From the NCBI GenBank assembly GCA_034509495.1, contig CM067515.1, forward strand, positions 13,272,705 through 13,336,704: DNA of 64,000 nucleotides, given 5' to 3'. Numbering within the stretch: position 1 is the stretch's first letter; each line of letters opens with the position of its first letter. The DNA comes from Acestrorhynchus altus. Taxonomy: Eukaryota; Chordata; Actinopteri; Characiformes; Acestrorhynchidae. Positions 57,225-64,000 of the stretch are shown piece after piece. A model generated the notes under the pieces. The model was not told the origin of the DNA, did no database searches, and worked only from the letters and a program-made list of their open reading frames with translations. The position numbers and the translations under genes are program-made.

Positions 57225-58850
57225 ACACACTGTAGGAGTTGTTCAGTGGGAACAGCCAGAGGTTATGAAATACATCAATCTCATGGGAACTCTTGTCTGC
57301 CAGCATCTTCGCTAAATATGGGACCATATTCCTGGAATTTTTGTTTTTTCATATTTATGCTATTTTGACATGATGGAAGCATTGGTAAATATAAGTTATA
57401 TATTTAGCACTTTCCTAAAGCAGATGTTCACATAACCATAAACTTTATTAGAATTCCCTTCCACAAAGGTCCACCTTGCTGATGCACAGTTAAGAAATTA
57501 GGCCGTTTATATTCGCTATCTCTTCATCAGTGGTCAGTTTCTGACTACTGATGTAATAAATTCTTCACTGAACTCGCTTTGTATGGCAAAAAAAAAAAAT
57601 GTTTTGGCTCTCGATGAGTCTGTGAAAACATATGGGCACAAGGTGTTTCAAATTCTGCTCAAACATCTTCCTTCCCATTCACAGGGCCACTGAGTGCTGT
57701 CTGAGATTCCTCTTACTGTTTTAAGCTGCCTAAAACAACACACTTAATGTCCTGCTCAAGCGTGAATGCAGTCTTGGGCTCCTAGGGTGCAGTTCTTACC
57801 CTCTGAGTCACTACTGACAGATGTTGGGATTGGATTTTGAAATTGGTTGAAAGATTTGAGAGTTTTTTTCTGATGACAGATAAAGTAATGGGATCAGTAG
57901 GTAACTGGCCTAAATGACCAGAACAATATAGATGGCCTTTGTATATTTACAGTTATGGACAGGTTAAATACTAGCAACACTAGTACGGAGGTTCTTAAAC
58001 TGTGATAAGTGGACTGCTGGTATATCAGTTGACGAGTTGGTATACAGTTGACCTCAGAAAATCTGCTGCATGCACGAAAATATTAAGGATTGAAATCTAT
58101 TAAATTTTCACCTGTAATTTTCACTTCATGGCATTTGATTGTATTCACTGCTTAACTCTTTAGAGCCTGTAGGTAAGCCCACACTTCTACAGTATGATAA
58201 TAACCAAAGTACTGTATTTACTAACGTCAGCTTCACAACATATGCCAAATCAACCAGTTTACCAAAAAATTCACAATTATTTCTGCATTAGGATTGAGAA
58301 CTGAGTAATTAACCCCGGGTTCAAGGTGATGACATAGTGTATAATATGTTTACATCAGTGGTCAGTTTCCGGTCAAGGTTTATACATATACTAGTGCATC
58401 TAGTAAAAAATGTGATATTCTGGATTTCAGATTTTCATGAGCTATAAGCCATCCTGAACAAAAATAAGGTATGAAATATGTCATGTTACATGTAAATAAA
58501 TATAAAATTTGACATTTTTGTATGAAATTATGAACACAAATGAACTTTTTCTAAATGCTTTAGTTTTCTAGTTTAACCTCCGTTGAATGGAAGGATCTGA
58601 ATCATTTTGGAACATTTCTATTGATCCATTCGCTATGAAATATTATACAATACGATAAACAACTTCCAGATTCAAATAATATCAAATAAAATGCCTACTT
58701 GTTTCTTTGTGTGTTTATGCATGTCTGTGGCAAAGCTTTGGTCAAACTTTTGTTTTCAGTGGGATTTAGCACCAGATGTGGCCAAATTCCTGCCCCCCAG
58801 CCTCTCAGGAAAGGGGTAGGTAGGTGGATTTCAACCTTTATCCCTGCTGT
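57225..58850. other. Intergenic stretch, nothing identified
   Basis: AT-rich, unique-looking, without recognised exons or transposons. Confidence 0.4.
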
Positions 58851-58851
58851 T

Positions 58852-58856
<5 letters not shown>

Positions 58857-58931
<75 letters not shown>

Positions 58932-58952
58932 TTTGTGTGTGTGTGTGTGTGT
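58857..58952 (+). repeat. (TG)n microsatellite, interrupted once
   Basis: 74 nt, a CTTT interruption, then a second short run. A pyrimidine-rich tract follows to about 59110. Confidence 0.95.
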
Positions 58953-58959
58953 CCAGCTT

Positions 58960-61280
58960 TGCTCTCTAATCCCTCTCATTATCTGTTTCAGCCTCTCATC
59001 ACCTTTATCTTCTCTCTCTCTTTTTCTCTTCTTCTCTGTGTTTTTCTTTCTCATGTTTTTCCTTACACTTCCTCCTGCTCTTTCTCTCCCTCCACCTCAC
59101 TTCCTCCAGTCACCCTTCATTCCTCCTTCTGACCCACAGCCTCCAGCCTGCTCATAAATGCTCATCACTGGGATAATGAACAAAGTTCTTCTGTGGGTTT
59201 TCTGTCTGGAGGTCTGTGAGTAAACACACAGTTGTCTTCCTCCCTTCCTGCTGGGAGGAAAGGACACTGGACTTTTACTGTTCCTGACATTTTGCTTTCG
59301 TTATAACATAGAAAATAGAACTATGTACTTAAACAGGCCAAAGTAGAAGTAGATTAGTAGTCTTTGCCAATGTGACCACTTCTGCAAATTTCCACAGCAA
59401 TCAGGCAGACCTGGCCTTGAAGACCACAAGTATGTTTGATTTCACTTTAATTTTAAAATTTCAATTTTATTTTAAAGTTCTTGACACAAGAGCTGTTGGA
59501 TTGCAGTGATTTTGGGAAGGAAGATAAAGGTTAGCAGGAATAATAAATGATAAAAAAAATTTAGACTGGGCATTTTTATTGAGTCCATGGAGGACCATGG
59601 AGGACATTACAGCTCTCTTATTGTCCACAAGCCTCTGTCATTCTGTAATCCATTGGTTCTCCCTCTCTGTGGTTCGTGTTGGTCTCCCATGTTCTTCATG
59701 CCACTGCTGTGTCCTTTATCTACTGCCACCAACACTACCAACACAACAGCATGAGTCAGAATGTAAAGCATGTGCAACAAGCGCGCATTATATATAGTAC
59801 ATCAGGTACAGTGATAAGGCCCATCCGTGTTTATGTCATATGCACGGTCAACATGAATCAAACTAAAACTTGAATCAATCACGTCTCAAAATGTTAATTC
59901 CTTCCGGGCACACTTTCCCCTCCAATATTTACATAAATCCTGCTACTAGAAAAAGCTCCAGTGAAAGTGGTTGTAATACTGGAGAGCCCTTCATCACCTC
60001 CAAATTCTGCTAGTTATGGCAATAAGGGTTGCTATGGAAACCTAGCCATCACGTAGTTACTATTTATACATCAAACAGCAACATAAATACTCAAATTTAA
60101 TCTTCCTATTAGGGCAAATGTGTTACCTCCACAACCAGTTCTGTTCAGCCGAGCCTTCCAAGAAGTAATTGAAGACAAACACTGTAGAACTGTAATGAAT
60201 TGACTGAACTGATTTACCAGAATTTTAGAAACTATTACAAGCAATATGTGGTAACGTGCGGAAAAAATGGTGTAGAGACCCAGGATCCAGGTTTTTTATT
60301 TTTGTTTTTGTTTTTTGTTTTCATTTAAATGGGTTTCATAGTACCACCCTATGTGGCCAGATATGCTGTGTTCCAGTTGAACTGGGATGTTACAAGAGTT
60401 CTAAATGGCAAACATTTAAACTGGAATCCCCCATAAGTTGGATTTCCTTTCCAATGCCCAGTTTATGGTTTACATGGTTTAATAGCACATCTACCTATTT
60501 GTGTCTCATTAAATTAGTCATACACTCAGGACTGTCCAGTTCTGTCCAGTATTTCCATGATGTTGGGATGTGCAAAATGGAACAATGCAAACGATGATAA
60601 TCTGGGATATATTTTGTATAGATTTGGCATAAAACACAAGTAAAGCAATTGTGGTAAACGTCAAAATTTTTAGGTAGCTGTGATTTTGGAAATGTTTTGA
60701 AATATTTTACTATTGTTTAATTAAATTCTGTCAACTCAGGTGTGACATCATTTCCAGCTTCAACATTCAAAAAGTAGTCAGAGTTTCAACATTTGCACGC
60801 ATTTTGCTTTTGACTTAATTGTTCCTTAAAGGTAAGACAGACACGTCTTCATCTGTAATACAAACTTTGCCCACCATACACACTGTCATTTGCCCCAAAG
60901 GAAAATGTTTACTTGCAGCATATTTCTCAGCAGAGTTTCTATGAACATGGTGTAGGTAGTTTCATTCTAGAAGGTCACTTCTAACCTTACAGCATAAATA
61001 TACTCATCCTCCCTAGGATGTCCTGCCCGCCCCTAAAAAAAACAATATTTACATTATCAACCCAATCTCTCAGAGCACTAACAGCACTAACAGCACTAAC
61101 CACACATCCTCACATACAAGCTGTAGGTCTCGTGTGTCGTCCTAAATATGTGATCTGCTGTCTTGACTGCTTAAGGAGCAGAGGTCAGGGGAGAGAGAGG
61201 GGTGAGGTCAAAAGTCACAGGGCCCCCACAGTGAGTAAGGAAACACCTTGTGGACTCGGCTTTCTTTCCTGAATTAATTT
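58960..61280. other. Intergenic stretch, nothing identified
   Basis: No exon is supported. ORFs at 59579-59797, 60256-60597 and 61018-61272 lack recognisable similarity or splice context. Confidence 0.4.
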
Positions 61281-61282
61281 GG

Positions 61283-61284
<2 letters not shown>

Positions 61285-61325
<41 letters not shown>
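61285..61325 (+). repeat. (AC)n microsatellite
   Basis: 41-nt perfect run. Confidence 0.95.
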
Positions 61326-61328
<3 letters not shown>

Positions 61329-61634
61329 CCTAACAAGTCACTACAACATGAAAGAATTACAAACTACAAATGAGAGGGAGGGAAAGAGCGAGAGATCAAA
61401 TGGACAGGAGCTTAAGCATAAGATCATATGTCTATAATACCATAGTTTTATTATCCACTCATTTATTTTAATTATTCAATAATTATGATGAATGATTAAG
61501 TAAATAAACAAAATGTATACATACTGGAGTATATAAAATGTATACAAAAGAAAAATATGTACATAATATATAACTGCAGTGTGTCAAAAGTATATAAAAG
61601 TAAAATATGTAGATGCAAATATATGTAAAACATA

Positions 61635-62104
61635 TACAATGATCAACCATAACATTATAACCACTGTCACAGAACAATTATTATTTGGGTGGTTGGTCAT
61701 TCTCAGCCCTGCGGTTACATTGACATGGTCGCGTTTGTGTGTGTTATGGTGCTACGAGTGTATCAGACACAGCAGTGCTGCTGGAGTGCTTAAACCCCTC
61801 AGTGTCACTGTAAGACTGAGAATAGACCACTAACCAGAGCATGTATTACTCTCTAACACACCACCACCATGTCATTCTCACAGCAGTGCTGAGAATAACC
61901 CATCACCCACATATCTGGTGGTCCGATGGGGTTCAGATCATTGAAGAAACATGGTGAAAGGAAGATAACAAAGTATGCCGGTAAATGGATGGACTACAGA
62001 CTGTAATTATAGAACTATTACGTGCTCCTGTATGGTTAGCTTCTTATGCTAAAATGAATAGTAGAAACAAAGAGGTGGTAATAATGGTAGAGGTGAATTG
62101 TGTA
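61635..62104. mobile_element. Long-TIR MITE of the 'GGTCAGGACCCC' family
   Basis: The left end TACAATGATCAACCATAACA followed by TTATAACCAC is clear. The right end (inverted) GAGGTGGTAATAATGGTAGA then GTGAATTGTGTA is weaker. Internal modules include GGTTGGTCATTCTCAGCCCT, GTATCAGACACAGCAGTGCT, CAGTGCTGAGAATAACCCAT and ACAAAGTATGCCGGTAAATG. Confidence 0.8.
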
Positions 62105-62708
62105 CATGCTAATGTATGTAAAAGTATATTTTACAAACTGGAGTATGTAAAATTGAAATATCTACATGCCAAAGTATAAAAATGAGAAATTCTTGTTCCT
62201 TTTTACTGTATTTATGTTTAGCTATTTCTATTGTGATCTGAAGTTTCTCTGCAGAGCACTGTGTATTTCAAATATTAATCAAGTTTGTAAAAACACCTCC
62301 TTACAAAAGCCTGAGGGCTGAAGGTAAACGTGTTTGGCTCACGGCTCATCACCTCGTTAAGCCTGAAAAAGCCTCAAAGAGCCACTTTAAAGTGCTGTTA
62401 ACAGCAGAGAGGAGCAACATGGTAAACTGCATTGTTTTTCATGGTCGACTTGGCAAGCATTCAGTGAGGAAGGCAGATAAGATGCAAACAGAAAGGCGTC
62501 TCCCACAGAAACACTGTCTCCAAACACACACACGCACACATGGCTCACTGTCTGTCTGCTGTTTGGGTTCTGACAGATACATCTACATTGTTCAGGAGGA
62601 CTCTGTGGATGGCGCTGACAGATTCCTAGCACACACACAGCGTTGATTGGGCGTGAGAGTGTGTGTGTGCCACATGCATTGTGTGAATATGTGTGTTATT
62701 TCATCAGC

Positions 62709-62710
<2 letters not shown>

Positions 62711-62776
<66 letters not shown>

Positions 62777-62856
62777 TGTGTGTGTGTCTGTGTGTGTGTC
62801 TGTGTGTGTGTCTGTGTGTGTGTCTGTGTGTGTGTCTGTGTGTGTGTGTGTGTGTT
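62711..62856 (+). repeat. (TG)n with regular 12-bp TCTGTGTGTGTG higher-order repeat
   Basis: A perfect TG run to about 62774, then C interruptions at 62776, 62788, 62800, 62812, 62824 and 62836, exactly 12 bp apart, then TG again. Confidence 0.97.
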
Positions 62857-63397
62857 TACTGCCAATATGTGCCACAGATGTATCTGACATTAGTTCTGAA
62901 GGAATCGAATGAATCAAATCTCTCCTCTGTCAGGTATGTTTGTGATCTCATCTGAGTTATCAGTGACATCATATCAGATTGGAGGTTACAGGCGCCTGCC
63001 CTTCTGTCTGCAGCTCCAGATCCAGCTCCATCTGCAGGGAGATCTACAGAGTTAACATTGTTCCAGAAGATGTAAACAAAAATAAACCAAATATGAAATT
63101 ATAATTAATCTGTTTTACTCTGTTCGTCTAAAATATAATTTCAAACAACAATATACTTGTTTCTACATAATTTCCGTGCAAGAATAATGACTTTTTAACA
63201 CATCATTTTTTAATGACATCACTATGTGCCAGCAATGGAGTCTAATAATATTACCAAATAATATCAGCTGTGTTCCAAAGCCTAGGCTGCAGCTAAGTCA
63301 GGATGCATTTTCACTTTTTCATATTTTCCATTAAAAACTATGACACTCAAGTGGTCGACTATCTAAGAATAGATTCTGTTATTGAGATCACAAGTTT

Positions 63398-63500
63398 CAG
63401 CCCAGGGTTGTGGGTTTCATATCTGGGTTCAACAATCTGCCACTGTTGGGCCTTTGATCAAGGCCCTTAGCCCTCACTGCTCCATATGTGCTGCAGTGGA
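63398..63500 (+). mobile_element. tRNA-derived SINE fragment
   Basis: CAGCCCAGGGTTGTGGGTTT, CTGCCACTGTTGGGCC and TTGATCAAGGCCCTTAGCCC match a common fish SINE. The GGTTTCATATCTGG segment is a decayed pol III box B. Box A is not clear, so the copy is probably truncated at its 5' end. Confidence 0.7.
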
Positions 63501-64000
63501 GGCCTAAATCCATTGTGTGCAACACATTACACACAACTTTATTGAACCAAATGCAAGAACTGATGTGATGCCCTGAGTGAGACGTGTTATTTATCTTCCA
63601 AAATGGATGTCCATAAGTGATGAGCAATACAACTTGTTTTCGCACTGATTTGCAGTGAAAACACACATACTTTGGAACTTGTCTTGTTGTCATGCTTGTT
63701 GATGTCATGTAACTCCAACCATAGCTTTTTAATCACCTTGCAGTTTTATTGGCTGAAGGTAGTTTCTGCACTTCCAGTCACAACACTTGTAGTGGGTTTA
63801 AGGACAGGCCCAGATATCAAATCTTGTAGATATTTGTTATCAGTCTGATCAGCAATCAGTCATGGAGCTCTCGAATCATGTCTTTCAGCAATTAACCCAC
63901 TGTGGTTGAGCCTCCAACCCAATGCCTTTGCCAGCAACTCCAAAATCAGGGCATAGAACTGTGTAGTGTGAACCTGGCGTAAGTGAATGTGGAACTTAAC

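Noticed and set aside
58695..59157. 119- and 152-residue ORFs with long Thr-His or Cys-Val runs, and similar ORFs at every CA/GT array
   Set aside because: Dinucleotide repeats lack stop codons in some frames, so these ORFs are artefacts.

Overview
The window is vertebrate nuclear DNA, almost certainly from a ray-finned fish. It has GT-AG introns, two multi-exon genes whose products are clearly teleost-like, many long (GT)n, (CA)n and (TA)n microsatellites, and many decayed DNA transposons. Several MITE types resemble families I associate with ostariophysan fishes (characins, catfishes, electric eel), so an otophysan is my best guess. That is inference from remembered repeat consensus sequences, not from a search. 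Nothing prokaryotic is present: no operons and no CRISPR array.

Region 1 (1-2250) is upstream DNA of the first gene. It holds a reverse-oriented SINE-like remnant and ends in a compact candidate cardiac promoter. Region 2 (2310-6320, + strand) is a complete seven-exon myosin regulatory light chain gene, best matched to the cardiac/atrial form myl7 (cmlc2). Its first coding exon carries only the ATG. The 3' splice site of its third intron sits directly behind a (TG)n repeat. Region 3 (about 7500-27390, + strand) is tbc1d10a (EPI64-like), a Rab GTPase-activating protein. It has one probable non-coding exon and nine coding exons, and encodes about 652 residues. Both catalytic fingers of the TBC domain are visible, as is the C-terminal PDZ ligand EDTYL. 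The two genes are head-to-tail, with about 1.2 kb between the myl7 poly(A) signal and the tbc1d10a promoter. That interval contains a 30/32-bp minisatellite.

Region 4 (about 27.4-64 kb) contains no gene I can support. It holds transposon relics: Tc1-like elements at 36.8, 39.8-41.4 and 50.6 kb, an L2-type LINE at 41.8-42.7 kb, a minus-strand jockey/CR1-group LINE at 48.1-48.8 kb, a minus-strand hAT transposase C-terminus at 49.6 kb, and several MITE families. It also has a telomere-like minisatellite at 35.2-35.7 kb and over a dozen long dinucleotide arrays. Further Tc1/mariner relics lie in the tbc1d10a introns at 17.4, 18.4-18.9 and 22.3-22.6 kb.

The two genes have unrelated jobs (heart sarcomere, and Rab/ezrin-linked membrane traffic), and nothing in the sequence ties them functionally. 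I did not find a convincing undescribed biological system. The most interesting signals are the TG-repeat splice acceptor in myl7, the telomere-like array that abuts a MITE fragment, the tandem repeat in the first intron of tbc1d10a, and a few structured repeats.
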